Shown: positions 41,340-53,535 of the stretch, in pieces
Layout of the letters: each line of letters opens with the position of its first letter
Position numbering within the stretch: position 1 is the stretch's first letter
Source of the DNA: Nannobrachium achirus
Taxonomy: Eukaryota; Chordata; Actinopteri; Myctophiformes; Myctophidae
Reading direction: 5' to 3'
DNA: 64,000 nucleotides
Assembly: GCA_963921795.1 (NCBI GenBank)
Contig: OY997653.1
Span: forward strand, 62,180,635 to 62,244,634
Program-made: the position numbers and the translations under genes
The notes under the pieces: generated by a model
What the model saw: the letters and a program-made list of their open reading frames with translations, nothing else
Database searches by the model: none
What the model was told of the DNA's origin: nothing

Positions 41340-41658
41340 AATTCACCCTTTGTCAGCCTTCTGGTTGGTCCCTGACTGACCAACCAGCAGGCTCTATTTG
41401 CCTTGTTGAATTTAATAAAACATCCTTTTTGGAGAAATAAAAACATTTTAAAACATGCCCTGTCACTATACTGCCACTGAGAAGCTCCTATTTACTGAAA
41501 CCGAGTTTAAAATGAGAATTAAATACAGAGAATAACAATACAAAGCAACTGAATTTCAATGGTAGTGGATGGAGAGAAAGGACTTTTGTCCCACCAAGAC
41601 ATAGGAACCGGGTGCAAAGAGGGGCGGGACAACGGGCGGGACTTGACAAAGGGTGAAT
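41340..41658. mobile_element. Inverted-repeat transposon (TTCACCCTTTGTC family), copy 1
   Basis: Ends AATTCACCCTTTGTCA and TGACAAAGGGTGAATT are exact inverses. A second copy is at 47050-47399. The interior block ccttctggttggtccctgac is a further small palindrome with gaccaaccag. Superfamily not determined. Confidence 0.85.
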
Positions 41659-41890
41659 TGAAGACTTTATTAGAAGTTTGCATAGGAAAAGGTACAGTTT
41701 CATGACGGTACAGTTCACTGGTACAAGGTCAACTAAAAGGAGATCCTGGTAAGCTTTTCGGCTTATTTGCACAGGAAACCATTTGAGCATCTCATATAAC
41801 ATTGAATCACAGACGGATAGAACACAGTAGTACTATGCAGTAGATAGTCACAAAAAAATAAAACTAAATAACAGTGCACAAAATATATAC
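41643..41890 (-). mobile_element. Antisense LINE 3' untranslated fragment
   Basis: Tracks 7383-7640 closely (actttattagaagtttgcat, catgacggtacagttcactg). Upstream reverse transcriptase sequence is absent. Confidence 0.75.
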
Positions 41891-42795
41891 AGAGTAGATA
41901 TTTACAAAGAGTACAGTAGGCCTACATTGTAGTTTACTTGAGTATATCCAATTTCCAATACTTTTACTTCTACTCCACATCTCAGAGGCAAAAGTGTTAC
42001 TTTTACTTAATTTATTATTTGACAGCTTTAGTTACTATAGTTACTTTGCAGATTTCAATTATTAACACAAAGGCTACATTAACCAATTCAGTTACTACTA
42101 TACTATATTTCGGCCATTGTAGATCTTCTATTTTCAAATGGTTTGTATAAAATGTAGGCCTACTTTAATAAAAACTTGTAAAATGGGACATTCTGCATAG
42201 ACTTAATGTGTAGGCCTACTTTTACTTTCAGTAGCCTATAAGTAGCTACATTTTCATACCAACAATAGGCCTACTTTTGTAATTTTACATGAAGTAAATT
42301 TTAAATTCCGTACTTTCACTTAACAGAGTATTTATTTCTACATTACAATATTAAAAGTAGGCCTAGGCTACCTTTTCCATCACTGTTTAACAAACGGCAT
42401 AGCGCATATTCTACACAGACGAGCGTTAAACGGGGCTATTCAAATATATCTACTGTAGTTCAGAGTCCTTAATTCTGAATATTTTTGCAATGTAGGCTGG
42501 CTGCTATAGGCCTACTTGCAGTGCAACAATCTGTAGAAATAGTTGTTCATGATCATTGATGACCCATAATAAGCATTGGTGCGCCATTATTGTCGCGCAT
42601 ACGTCAGAGGTAAATAACATGTAGCAGGCCAGACCGCAGCTGATCTACCGATCATCACGATCTAAAGTCAAAACGCGTATGTTTTCAGCTGATCCATTGT
42701 TGGCTATAGCATGCATGATGCATTGCACATGGCAAGTGACAAAAGTAATACAATATATCGCGGCAACATTAACGTTTTGTTTGCATTTTCCTTAC

Positions 42796-42870
42796 CGTGT
42801 CCAGGCGAGAGAGAGAGAAAGCCCTGCGTACTGTGCGAGGATGATGCTCTTCTCTTCTTCTTCCTCCTCC
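42796..42870 (-). other. scg5: Possible 5' non-coding exon of scg5
   Basis: A minus-strand donor GACACG|GTAAGGAA lies at 42796/42795, preceded by a purine-poor tract and unique sequence. The first recognised scg5 exon begins with an acceptor TTTTCAG|GCGAC at 41265, 15 bases before its ATG, so an upstream exon must exist. This is the best nearby candidate only. Confidence 0.35.
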
Positions 42871-42910
42871 TCCTCGCTTCACGGATCTTTACCGTTGCTA
42901 AGACACCAAC

Positions 42911-43072
42911 CAGAGGCGTCAATTGGGTATGGCAAGGTATGGCAGCTGCCATATTTGGCCACCAGGGAAAACAAATAAAATGTACTTATAACATAAATCC
43001 ATCATGCCTGTTGCTAAGGTATGGCAACATGAATGTTGCCATACCTTAGCTTCTGCTGAACTGACGCCACTG
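42911..43072. mobile_element. Compact 162-bp hAT-type MITE (GGCGTCA family)
   Basis: Ends CAGAGGCGTCAATTGGG and GCTGAACTGACGCCACTG, with ACACCAAC flanks at 42903-42910 and 43073-43080. The smallest member of the family here. Confidence 0.94.
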
Positions 43073-43288
43073 ACACCAACAATGTCCTCCTCCCATTGGC
43101 TGCTGCGCGGTGCCAATCATTAGCCTACTACAGAGCAAGCCAGTGTAAGTTGTCAAACATCATGTCAAGGAGACCCAAAATTGATGTTAGGCCGCGCCCG
43201 TGGACCCCCATCGCAAAAATATGTCCCCCAGAACAGAAGATTTCTGTTTAAAAAATAATTATAAAAAATAAATCCAAAATTTCACCTC

Positions 43289-43342
43289 TGTTTTAGCAAA
43301 TCTACAAGTTCACAATTGTGAGCTTGTAGATGGGCTATTTTT
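43289..43342. repeat. Diverged palindrome of the dispersed family
   Basis: TTTTAGCAAATCTACAAGTTC, ACAATTGT, GAGCTTGTAGATGGGCTATTTT. The interior closes without a loop around CAATTG. Confidence 0.75.
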
Positions 43343-44473
43343 TATAACAGAAATAGGGTTTAACTGATTGTGAAGGCATCTTTAGAAATTTCGCTGGGGA
43401 CCCCTGGCCCGCAGGCCTGGCACTTTCCAAAGGACCCCTGCCACAGGTTCAAGACCCGCAGGGGCCCTGCAAATTGAATCAATCAGATTCAACATTGCAT
43501 CTTGATAACAGAAAAAAAGCAAGAGAAACTCTCATAGCCATTCATCAAACAAGCGAATTAACCAGCAGTTAAAAGAAGACATTCCTCACCATTCCTTTCA
43601 GTTTATAGGCTAATAGCCTACTCCCATAATCCGCTGCTACAGTGTGTCTCTCGCCAAATGGAAAAAATTGTTTGCACCGTAATATCCATTACAAAAGAGG
43701 AGATAAAATGATTATGTGCAGTTAGTATGAATTATGGTTCTTGGCTATGCCCTTGTGTTTGTCCTTCTGTCTGTGTGTGGTCCTATAGGCTTGGCACCAG
43801 CATCTTTAGGACACCGGTCTCCAGATCCCTTGTATCCCACAGATTACTGCACCTGCCTTTCGTCTTAGCCTATCATCAATTTCACAGCATTTCCAGTTTC
43901 AGCCTCCAGTTTCTAGACAACTACTCCCAGCGTATTCTCAGTGTCTTGTATGTTTTAATAACACGGACGGCAGAAGCAGAGGACCACCTCATTTGTGACC
44001 AATATCATATTAAACTTAACACTTTAATAAGACAGTCACAGATTGTTGTACCTCAGGATATTTTAGTAAATGGTCAAAACCTAATGCTTCAAGGTCCACT
44101 TCACAAAAGGTGCTGCTTGTTATCTTGCACTAGCTGGGTTAACAAATACTCGGTTTTATTTAAATACAACAAATAGATGATTCATTTGTGGTTGAAACAA
44201 ACTGTTTGCATCAGTTAACAATATCTTTAGACCTGGAAGTTTTGATATAGTCAGTCCAGCACTCATTCCGGGCCCCTCGTCCTGACTGAACGTTGTCTGT
44301 GTGAAGCTTGTGGAAAAGTGGAGATATTTGACTAAACCCATGTTTTCTGCCAGAACTTTCAAAAGGATATGATTATGAGGACAATATCTGTCTTCAAGTC
44401 TGTGGAATTAATTATTGGGTGAGTACACAAGTAGCACGCACCACTTAATTGCAGCGCAGATTAGGCCCCTATT

Positions 44474-44522
44474 AGCTCTGGTCCATAGCGTTAGTGAACT
44501 CCTCTCGCTATGGACCAGAGCT
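44474..44522. repeat. 17-bp perfect inverted repeat with 15-base loop
   Basis: AGCTCTGGTCCATAGCG and CGCTATGGACCAGAGCT. TAGGCCCCTAT flanks both sides in direct orientation. Not of the dispersed palindrome family. Confidence 0.9.
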
Positions 44523-44715
44523 AGGCCCCTATCTGCTCAATACCGTGCACTGGCGTGCAGTAGGACCCGGTCTATGGCTGTGCATTTGGAATATACACAA
44601 AGTGTTAGGCCTATATGTAAGATCACAGACATTCTAGGGCTAGGTTTCTCCCTCATTTTAAACTTGTGCCAACATCTACATACATAGGTCTCTGAGCAAT
44701 ATTAGTGTAACGGAG

Positions 44716-44800
44716 GTGATCCGAACCTCCCCACCCGGCATCGAACCCGGTTCTCCCGCGTGGAAGTCCAATATCTTAACCATTACTCCAAAGGGATATC
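44716..44800 (-). tRNA. tRNA-like sequence, probably a pseudogene or SINE head
   Basis: On the minus strand TGGAGTAATGGTTAAG resembles an A box and GGTTCGATGCC a B box. The part CCACGCGGGAGAACCGGG resembles a glycine tRNA. The anticodon stem does not pair cleanly, so I do not assign an isotype. Confidence 0.35.
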
Positions 44801-45144
44801 CCTATGGAACGAGAGCAGATACTAGACTTTTGAGGCTTCAGGCTGGGGCTGCGACTCTCTCCGCCACATTAGGGCTAGGGTAAATAGGTTTATATTGGGC
44901 CACTGTTGCTAATTTGCATGATTTTGAATTACTAGCCCTTACCCGTTCAAAGATATGAGCTCCAAAATGATGTGCAGTGTGTGGGTTATGGGATGTGCAC
45001 TGTGCATACAGTATATGAGGGATGGAAAGTAACTTTAACTGGTGCTTGCATGATAATATGTAGGAGCATCAATGTAAGAAATACCCGTTTCGTTTAATGG
45101 CTATCCCCCCCACCCACCCGCCTGCGCACACACCCGCCTGCCAG

Positions 45145-45145
45145 C

Positions 45146-45183
<38 letters not shown>

Positions 45184-45185
45184 TC
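45145..45185. repeat. (CA)n microsatellite
   Basis: Short CA repeat within a C-rich stretch. Confidence 0.9.
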
Positions 45186-45693
45186 TCTTTTTACACACAC
45201 ACAGAGCTGGTTAAACATGTTGCCTCAAGCTAGATGCAGAATAGATGCGCCTCATGCTAGATGCAGAATAGATAGTAGATACACCATAAAAATGCTAATG
45301 TACAGCATACGATTTGTGAAAGTGACAAACGGCCTTCACAGTTATGTCAGGTGTGTTCATATGCTGATAGTGATGCGATTTCAGATCAATTGCTCCAGCC
45401 ACCGAGGAGAAACGCCGGGACAGACAGACACTCACTCACTCACTCACTTAGTCAGACATTCGCAAAATTATAGTATAGATGTGTGTGCTGAGTTCACTTA
45501 TGAATTTCATTTTTCTTTTTGTCAACCAAGGAACTGATTATGGATTTCAGGAAGCTGAGGAGAAGACGCACAGCACACCCTTTATCACATCTGTGTTGAG
45601 AACAGGTAGAACAGGTAGAACAGGTAAGGGACTTTATCACATCTGTGTTGAGAACAGGTGGAACAGGTAAGGGACTTTAAATTCACAAGTGGG

Positions 45694-46089
45694 TAGGGCT
45701 GTGATGTGACATTTTACATGACGATTAATTGTCACTCAAATAATTGTCGATTAACGATTTAATTGTGTTTTTGATGTTGATAATTACATTTCTGTTTGGC
45801 TTTTAGGCTTTGAAGCTGCACATGGCAATCATGACACATAACCTAAATATACAAAAAATTACTGACATATTTGACAACTTTATACTTAAAAAATAACATT
45901 GATAGTGGAAATAGCCGATCTACAAGCTCACAACGCGTCGCGACGCGTTGTGAGCTTGTAGATCTGCTATTTCCACTATTTTTTTACATTTGTTTAAAAA
46001 ATATGGAAATTTTTCAACATGGAAACGATTATGACGATTATGAAAAATAATCACGATTAGACGATTATGTAGTAATTGTGACAGCCCTA
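45694..46089. mobile_element. hAT-type element (TAGGGCTGTGA family) with palindrome
   Basis: Ends TAGGGCTGTGATGTGACA and AATTGTGACAGCCCTA; flanks CAAGTGGG at 45686-45693 and 46090-46097 are identical. The interior is rich in CGATTA motifs, like 19553-20137, but that one lacks the palindrome. Confidence 0.93.
45902..45979. repeat. Palindrome with GTGGAAATAGC outer arms
   Basis: ATAGTGGAAATAGC and GCTATTTCCACTAT are exact inverses private to this copy. The centre reads CAACGCGTCGCGACGCGTTG, itself a perfect palindrome with no loop. One CCGATC/GATCTG mismatch remains. Confidence 0.95.
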
Positions 46090-46381
46090 CAAGTGGGCCC
46101 TGCATTGATTATTCTCATTAGACCTGAAATTATTTATCCAATATGAAGGACCGCCCTGAAGGCTTGGGATTGGTTCTGCAATGCAGTACACATGTTTTTA
46201 TCATATATTAATTGTTTCCACCCAGTTGAAAGCAATGAAAGCTAGGAGATTGCATCAGCCTTTAGTTGAGTGGACTCTCTGGTTAGTCCCAGTGGTAGAG
46301 CTTGAAAACAACTTGTTCCTCAGGGACGACATTGACTGAAGCAAAACAAAAAGCAAAGAAAGCAAAGCCATGTGAATTCAT

Positions 46382-46387
<6 letters not shown>

Positions 46388-46451
<64 letters not shown>
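46388..46451. repeat. (GT)n microsatellite
   Basis: About 30 GT units. Confidence 0.95.
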
Positions 46452-46599
46452 GAAAATAACGTTTTTTTTGTTAGAATAAATAGAAATTAGAGAAACATGA
46501 AGAAATATTTCAACATCAATTACAAAAGCATAACATTTGTTATCCAAATTGATACATACAAGTCAGATACCACACAAGACTACATTTGTAGCAGGAAGT

Positions 46600-46965
46600 T
46601 TGATATTCACTAGTGAAGGCGCTGACGTCACTCGTTTGCGACTCTCTTTCTTTATTTACTAGCCTAGCTCGGCAGTGTTTAGCCATTAGCTTACTATGAG
46701 CTAGGGAGCGCTCCATTGTAGTCACTTGGACAGGGCGTTTATCGTGGGCTTGCCCAGGCCTTACGGCCTGGGCATAAATATAACGATTGCATTCACCACG
46801 GCTTCGTAACTCGCGCGGCCGGCCCTGGCCAAGGTCCGCTGGCCTTCGCGCCGCTTGCAATGTCGTGGACAATCGAGCGGCTCCGCCTGGAGGACGTTGT
46901 TGTGGCGACCGCTTGTTCCGCCCCGTGCCGCACGACGAGTGCTCCGTTTCTCGACCGTACTGTTT
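46600..46965. promoter_or_regulatory. CpG-rich stretch with a full CRE, possible orphan promoter or old repeat
   Basis: TGACGTCA at 46623-46630 is a complete cAMP-response element. It is followed at 46740-46960 by a GC- and CpG-rich run unlike its AT-rich surroundings, with the inverted repeat TGCCCAGGCC/GGCCTGGGCA at 46751-46774. No gene start is recognisable next to it. Confidence 0.3.
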
Positions 46966-47049
46966 CTCTATCAAACCGTGACATATATATGTGTCTGGCA
47001 AGATTACAGAGCATTTTGGGGCATAATATATTAGAAGCTTTTAATCCAG

Positions 47050-47399
47050 AATTCACCCTTTGTTAGCCTTCTGGTTGGTCCCTGACTGACCAACCAGCAG
47101 GCTCTATCTGCCTTGTCCCGCCCCGGTTCCACCTTTTTTATGTTGAATTTGCTAAAACATAATTTATGGAGAAATAAAAACATATAAAAACATGCTGATT
47201 CACTATGCTGCCACTGAGCAGCTCCATTTGATTGAAACCAAGTTTGAAATGAGAATTGAGCACACAGAATAACAATACGAAGCAACTGAATTAACATGGT
47301 AGTGGATGGAGTGTCCCACTGAATGTCCCACCAAGACACAGCAACGAATGGGTGTGGAGAGGGGCAGGACAACGGGCGGGACTTGACAAAGGGTGAATT
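47050..47399. mobile_element. Inverted-repeat transposon (TTCACCCTTTGTC family), copy 2
   Basis: Ends AATTCACCCTTTGTTAG and TTGACAAAGGGTGAATT; interior matches 41340-41658. Confidence 0.87.
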
Positions 47400-47530
47400 G
47401 ACCATGGGCCACGGCTACAAAAACAACAAACACTGTAGGCAAAAAAGCAGGTGCTCTAGCACCACCTAGTGTCTATCTGTGCACATCCCTGGTTGTGGAT
47501 GCTGACAGTAGGTCAACATTATTTCCTACC

Positions 47531-47668
47531 ACAAAGTAATGTTCACATAAGCTATGTTTTATATATTCTGAAACATCAAAGTAATGTTCACATAAGCTAT
47601 GTTTTATATATTCTGAAACATCAAAGTAATGTTCACATAAGCTATGTTTTATATATTCTGAAACATCT
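47531..47668. repeat. 45-bp tandem repeat, three copies
   Basis: Each unit contains AAAGTAATGTTCACATAAGC and TATATATTCTGAAACATC. No gene association. Confidence 0.93.
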
Positions 47669-48569
47669 AATTGCGACTGTAGGGAGCAGTCACGCCTCAT
47701 GTCACGCTCCATATATGGCCATTAATTTATTAGTGAATTCATTTTCCCCCATTTCCCCATTCCCCCATATATGGGGATCCCTGATGTAATCATTATTAAG
47801 CCCATATATGGGGATGCCTATTGTCTCAGTATCATGTGGTCTATGACGTCAGACAGTCATCTCTGGAAAATATGGCCACATTTTGGCCAACTTAAACAAC
47901 CAACCAGCTCATGTGCATTTTTTTGGTCAAAGTTGATCTTTGCACGTGTCTCTGTGTCTCATGTTTACGTTGGAAGTCCTCGGCATTCAATTCATCACAA
48001 ATAGTAACAAGAACAACATTTAATGTAATTATAAAAGAATATAAAAGACTACTATATGTTCAGACTAAAGAACTACATTCAATGCAATTATAAAAAAATC
48101 AAACCTCGGTTCGAAGTGAAGTGGTGAACTTTTATTCTATGTGTTCCAGAGTTATGAACTCTGGAACACATAGATACATTCTTTATTCTGAATGAATGAA
48201 TGAATGTTTTTATCTGGAGGGCCGAATTGTCATGTGAAGCTTGACCAATCCTCAAAGTATCCAATCATCAGACCGGGACGGACACTACACACATATTCTG
48301 GACGTACGGGACAGATAAAACCTGTTCATTCTGGACTGAAATGACCATATATGGACATGAGGTGACAGACATTTTGTTTTTGATAAATCCTGTTCATTCT
48401 GGACTGAAATGACCATATATGGACATGGGACACACAAAGCCACTCATTGGAAGCGGTTTTCACCGCTTCAAAAACACTATATAAAGTAGGGGAAAAGAGG
48501 GGGTGGTTGTAAAGTAAAGGGGGGGTGGGTGTTCACCGGGACGAGTAATGACTACCTTCGCCTCTGGCT

Positions 48570-48800
48570 TCCTGAAAGGTGGATTTTCAGGGCGGTTTTG
48601 AAGGAGCCCAGCGAGCTACATGTTTTTAAGGGAAATAGTCAAGGAATTCCACACTTGAGTAGCAGTATTGTAGAAGGAGAATTTACCCATATTTGTGCTA
48701 TTATATGGGTTGTTATTATCAAATCGTTGTGTGCGTTTCCTCTGGTGTCGTCAGATATGCAGGAATTGTGTATGAGAACAGAAGGTACAGTATGGGAAGT
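48570..48800 (-). mobile_element. Diverged antisense LINE reverse transcriptase tail
   Basis: ggattttcagggcggttttgaag, ttccacacttgagtagcagtattgtagaag and ggtgtcgtcagatat parallel the antisense coding of NHL...ASFKIAL at 7749-8138. Lies just before the atp5f1c retrocopy. Confidence 0.55.
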
Positions 48801-49075
48801 AGGAGAGAGCAGGTCATCATAACATGTACTGTATGATGATGACATGTATTCCCCACTTATTGCATCATTCATAACATGTATGGCCCAGAGTAGGACCGCA
48901 CCGAATAGTTTAACTTTAATATGGAGATGGCTGGCTGACATCATCAATATGACCTCATCGATACCTGTGTGCAAGCGCCTTGTCATTACACAAGTATTTG
49001 GAGGTACTTTGCATTTTGCCCATTTTACTTGGCACTTGCGCAGTTCTGCATTTCTGTTCTGTATTAGAGGCAACC

Positions 49076-49957
49076 ATGTTGGCCAGGAGCAGTGCGTTGG
49101 TGTTCGGCCCACAATGTGGGCAGGTTAGGAACATGGCCACCCTGCAGGACATCACCATCCGGTTGAAGTCTATCAAGAACATCCAGAAAATCACCAAGTC
49201 CATGAAGATGGTGGCAGCTGCCAAGTATGCCCGCGCTGACAGGCAGCTGAAGCCTGCACGAGTGTATGGAAACAGTGCCATGGCCCTTTATGAAAAGGGC
49301 GAGATCAAAGCCCCGGAGGACAAGGCCAGCAAGCACCTGATCATCGGCGTGTCCTCTGACCGTGGTCTCTGTGGTGCCATCCACTCCGGTGTTGCCAAGG
49401 CCATGAAGAGTCAGATAGCCTCTCTGACCGGCGCTGGCAAGGAGGTGATGGTGGTCAACGTGGGGGATAAGCTGAGGGGTCTGCTGCACAGGACCCATGG
49501 ACAGCACATTCTGTTAAACTGCAAGGAAGTGGGCCGCAAGCCTCCCACTTTCAATGACGCTTCCATCATTGCCACAGAGCTGCTTAACTCAGGATATGAG
49601 TTTGACCAGGGCTCTATCATCTATAACAGATTCGGCTCTGTTATCTCGTACAAGACGGACAACAAGCCTCTGTTTTCCGTGGATACAGTAGCCAGCTCAG
49701 AGAGCATGAGCGTCTACGATGACGTCGATGCCGACGTGCTGAGGAGCTACCAGGAGTTTGCCCTGGTCAATCTCATCTTCTACTGCATGAAGGAATCCGC
49801 CACCAGTGAGCAGAGCGCCAGGATGACCGCTATGGACGGCGCCAGCAAGAATGCCTCTGAGATCATCGAGAAGCTGACCCTCACCTTCAACCGTACCAGG
49901 CAGGCTGTCATTACCAAAGAGCTCATTGAGATCATCTCTGGAGCTGCTGCTCTGTGA
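49076..49957 (+). CDS. atp5f1c: ATP synthase F1 subunit gamma, intact intronless retrocopy, 293 residues
   Basis: The gamma subunit is the rotating central stalk of mitochondrial F1-ATPase. The frame has a mitochondrial presequence-like start ([20 protein letters not shown]), [73 protein letters not shown], and the conserved C-terminus [17 protein letters not shown]. Length and ends match the family (human has one extra Asp). Vertebrate ATP5F1C genes have about ten exons, so a continuous frame means a processed copy. There are no stops or frameshifts, implying youth or selection. AATAAA is at 50097-50102; no long poly(A) remnant is clear. An upstream ATG at 48980 extends the frame without homology; 49076 is the right start. 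Confidence 0.93.
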   Translation: MLARSSALVFGPQCGQVRNMATLQDITIRLKSIKNIQKITKSMKMVAAAKYARADRQLKPARVYGNSAMALYEKGEIKAPEDKASKHLIIGVSSDRGLCGAIHSGVAKAMKSQIASLTGAGKEVMVVNVGDKLRGLLHRTHGQHILLNCKEVGRKPPTFNDASIIATELLNSGYEFDQGSIIYNRFGSVISYKTDNKPLFSVDTVASSESMSVYDDVDADVLRSYQEFALVNLIFYCMKESATSEQSARMTAMDGASKNASEIIEKLTLTFNRTRQAVITKELIEIISGAAAL

Positions 49958-50879
49958 ACGCTAGTCAAAGTAACTCAGACAGCTGTCATCAAGAGTTTAT
50001 GAACATTTATGCTTCTATCTGTAAGATATGTAGATAAATTAACCTCTTACAGAGAACCGTTTATCTATATTCCATCTCTTTTGTGTTCTGTCCCTCAATA
50101 AATGTGTGCATTGTTGTTAAGGAAAAAGACAATAAATACATTGGAGGTACAGTACTTTTTGGGCACCGATCCGTCCAGTGGTTTGTGAGATTAGCTCTGG
50201 ATACACAGACAGACAGGCCTTCTTTGTAGCTTAGCTACAGCGCCACACCATAAAGAAGCAGTCATAGACGGCTAGCCTCCTAAAGAAGCATGCCATACAA
50301 ATGCCATATTGTATCATCATGATGAACACTATTCCCCCCTACAGCTTTGTCGGTTTGTGATGGCTACAAGTGACAACCCAATGGCTTTGGTCTTTGGCCA
50401 CCAGCCTGGCAATTCTCCACTGAAAGCACCTTTCTAGTTCCATTTACATTGCGTAAGTAACTAGAACTGCACTCTGTCAAGGTGCCAACTTGTGCCAACT
50501 TGTGCACCATCAGAGTGGTGATGCCATGAGGTGCGCGATGGCATCACCAGGAATGCTGGTCCCTCATTGGCTGTTAATGATGACGTTGCCAGAAATGCTG
50601 GTCCTTGATTGGGTTACAGGCTTAAACACACACAGCTACCTACCTACAGTACCTACCTACAAACATAGCCGTTTTTATAATGTAATATAAAAATCACACC
50701 AGTGTGAAGTGAGCGGTGCAAACACGACACACAAGCATATCTATCTCCTTGTATGGGCCATTCTGTCTGTGACGTCGGTTACTTTATTTATACTGTGCAT
50801 TGTTTATTAACGCTAGCACTAACTCGCCACAATGGTTACCCCAACACTAACTCGCCACAATGGTAACATTGAATAACAG

Positions 50880-53535
50880 TGAGAGTCCCACTCTCTTTTA
50901 AACACGCCTTAATCCACCCCCTTCTAAAGAAACCCACTCTCGATCCTCTTCTTCTCACCAGCTACAGACCCATCTCCAAACTGTCTTTCATGCCCAAAAT
51001 GTTAGAAAAAGTAATTTCCTCACAACTCCTCACACACCTGTCCAACCACAATCTTTTAGAAAAATTCCAATCCGGTTTCAGAGCACACCATAGCACCGAG
51101 ACAGCTTTGGTTAAGGTCACCAGTGACCTGTTAATGACACTGGACAATGGGGATGCAGCAATATTGGTCCTCTTGGACTTAAGTGCGGCATGGCGACACA
51201 GTCGACCATGCCACTCTGTTGAACCGACTACAGTCATGGGTCGGTCTAACTGGCACCGCTATCCAGCTGATGCAGTCATATTTAACATCAAGAACCTTCT
51301 CTGTCGAGACTGGAAATGCCACCTCCTCCTCTGCCCCCCTCATCCACGGTGTCCCACAAGGATCAATTCTTGGTCCTTTGCTGTTCTCCGTCTATATGCT
51401 TCCCCTAGGTCAAATCATCCGTAAACACAACATTCAATTCCACTGTTATGCAGATGACACCCAACTGTACCTGCCACTTAACACCTCAAACCCCAACTGT
51501 CTTTCCTCTTTAAAAGCCTGTTTAACTGACCTCCAAAACTGGATGTCCGCAAACGTTCTACTGTACAACTCAACACTAACAAGTCAGAAATCATCCTGTT
51601 CGGCCCTCCCACCGCTAGATCTCAATTACAAAACTGTCTCAACTCCATGTCTACCAATGTTACACCAGTAGCAAGGAACCTGGGTGTGCTACTGGACTCT
51701 GACCTCCGTTTGGCGGCCCAAGTAAAAACGGTGGTACGAAATTGCTTTTTCCAACTGAGAAACATCTACAGAATTCGAGCTGTCCTTTCCCTCCCTAACC
51801 GCCATAAAGTTATAAATGCCCTCATCTCATCACGTCTGGACTACTCACTATCATACATCGCCTACAGTTAGTACAAAATGCGGCCGCCAGGCTTATTACT
51901 GGGACTAGGAGGTCAGAACATATAACCCCGGTACTGGCTGCATTACATTGGCTGCCTGTATCATTTAGAATTGATTTTAAGATTTTATTGTTGACTTTTA
52001 AAGCTCGTAACGGCCTAGCACCTCAGTGGGTACACACCTCCATTCAGAAACCCCACCATTCCGAAGATTGACTTCCATTATTCGGAATGGTGGGGTTTCC
52101 CATTATTCTATAAGACCCCACCATTCCGAAAATCAGAAACACCACCATTCCGAATATGCAGTTTCATTTTCACCCACCTCCATCCACCCCCACCAACCCC
52201 CACCCACTCTCAACCTCCACCCAATTTCACCCAACTCCACCCATCTCCACCCACTTCCACCCACCTCTACCCACTTTCACCTACCCCACCCACCCACCTC
52301 CATCCACCCCACCAACCTCCACCCCCACCTGTACCCACATCCATCAAGTTTCACCCAACCCCACCCACCTCCACTAACTTTCACCTACCTCCATCCAGAT
52401 CCCTCCACCCACCCCACCCACCCCACCCATCTCCACCCGCTTTCACCCACCTCCACACACATCCACCTACTTTCACTCACATCCATCCATTTTCCCCACC
52501 TCCAACCATTTTCACCCATCCCCACCCACCTCCACACATTTTCACCCACATCCAACCAGTTTCAGCCACCCCTACCTACCTCCGCACAATTTCACCCACC
52601 TCCATCCACTCCATCAACCTCCACCTACTTTCACCCAGCTCTATTCACTTTCCCCCAACCTCCACCCACTTTCACCCAGGCCCACCCACTTTTACCCAAC
52701 TCCACCCACTTACCTGCCCCTTGGAGTCGGGTGAAAGTGGGTGGAGGTGGGGGGGCCAAAGTGGGTGGATGTGGGAGAAAGTGGGTGGAGTTTGGTGAAA
52801 GTGGTTAGAGGGGGGTGTGGGGGGGTAAAAGTGGGTGGAGGTGTGTGAAATTGGGTAGAGGTGGCTGGGTTAAAGTTGGTGGAGGTGAATGAAAGTGGGT
52901 GGAGGTGGGAGGAAGTGAGTGGAGGAGGGGGAAAGTGGTTGGAGGTGGGTGGGGGCTGGGGGGTGAATGTGGGTGAGGTAAAGTGGGTGGAGGTGGGTGA
53001 AAGTTAAAATAATTTAAATTTCGGAATGGTGGGGTTTCGGAATGGTGCATGGTGTTTCGGAAGGGTGGTGTTTCGGAATGGTGGGGTTTCGGAATGGTGG
53101 TGTTTCGGAATGGAGCGCCGTCCCCCACCTGGGTATTTAGTAGATCTGTTGGAACAGTATGTGCCTGCATGCCCGCAGTTTGAGGTCCTCTGGTTTGGCT
53201 CTTCTGGAGGTTCCCAGCTCAAACCGGATAACCAAGGGCGACAGGACCTTTGCGGTCAGGGCCCCCACGCTCTGGAACAGCCTTCCAGTGGCCCTCAGAT
53301 TTGCTAGCAACTGTTTTTAAATCTCAACTTAAGACCTATTTTTATAGAAAGGCCTTTTTAACCTCCTAACTGCTAAGTGCATCTTTTCTCACTGCTACCA
53401 TTGCTGTATGTTGTTTTTATACTTATTTTATTGTTACTGAAATTGTTATGATTATGATTCACTGTTGAGGTTATTTTGTTGTTAAGCACTTTGTTTTAAA
53501 AGGTGCTATATAAATAAAGTTTTATTATTTTTAAT
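50880..53535 (+). mobile_element. L2-type LINE reverse transcriptase remnant, frameshifted and split
   Basis: Reverse transcriptase blocks in order: [46 protein letters not shown], then (other frame) [35 protein letters not shown], the catalytic YADDTQLYLPL, and ARNLGVLLDSDL. A one-base insertion separates LDLSAA from VDHATL, and another shift lies near 51600. The element is interrupted at about 52045-53120, then resumes with YLVDLLEQYVPACPQFE. It ends in the typical tail ggtgctatataaataaag near 53515. Non-functional. Confidence 0.88.
52045..53120. repeat. Fold-back minisatellite (about 1.1 kb) inserted in the LINE
   Basis: The left arm is a C-rich minisatellite of CCACCCACTTTCACC-like units and the right arm the G-rich inverse GGGTGAAAGTGGGTGG. 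They meet near 52715-52735. Both outer ends carry repeats of CCCACCATTCCGAA (left) and TTCGGAATGGTGGGG (right). The 260-residue open frame here (Pro/His/Thr-rich) is an artefact of the repeat. Confidence 0.88.

Noticed and set aside
43727-44176. 149-residue open frame with a faint PH/RhoGEF-like feel (DILVNGQNLMLQGPLHKR)
   Set aside because: Resemblance too weak, no splice partners, surrounded by repeats; a domain search would be needed.
46540-47001. 153-residue minus-strand open frame in the CpG-rich stretch
   Set aside because: No recognisable motif; high GC lengthens chance frames.
52026-52808. 260-residue Pro/His/Thr-rich open frame
   Set aside because: By-product of the C-rich minisatellite arm.
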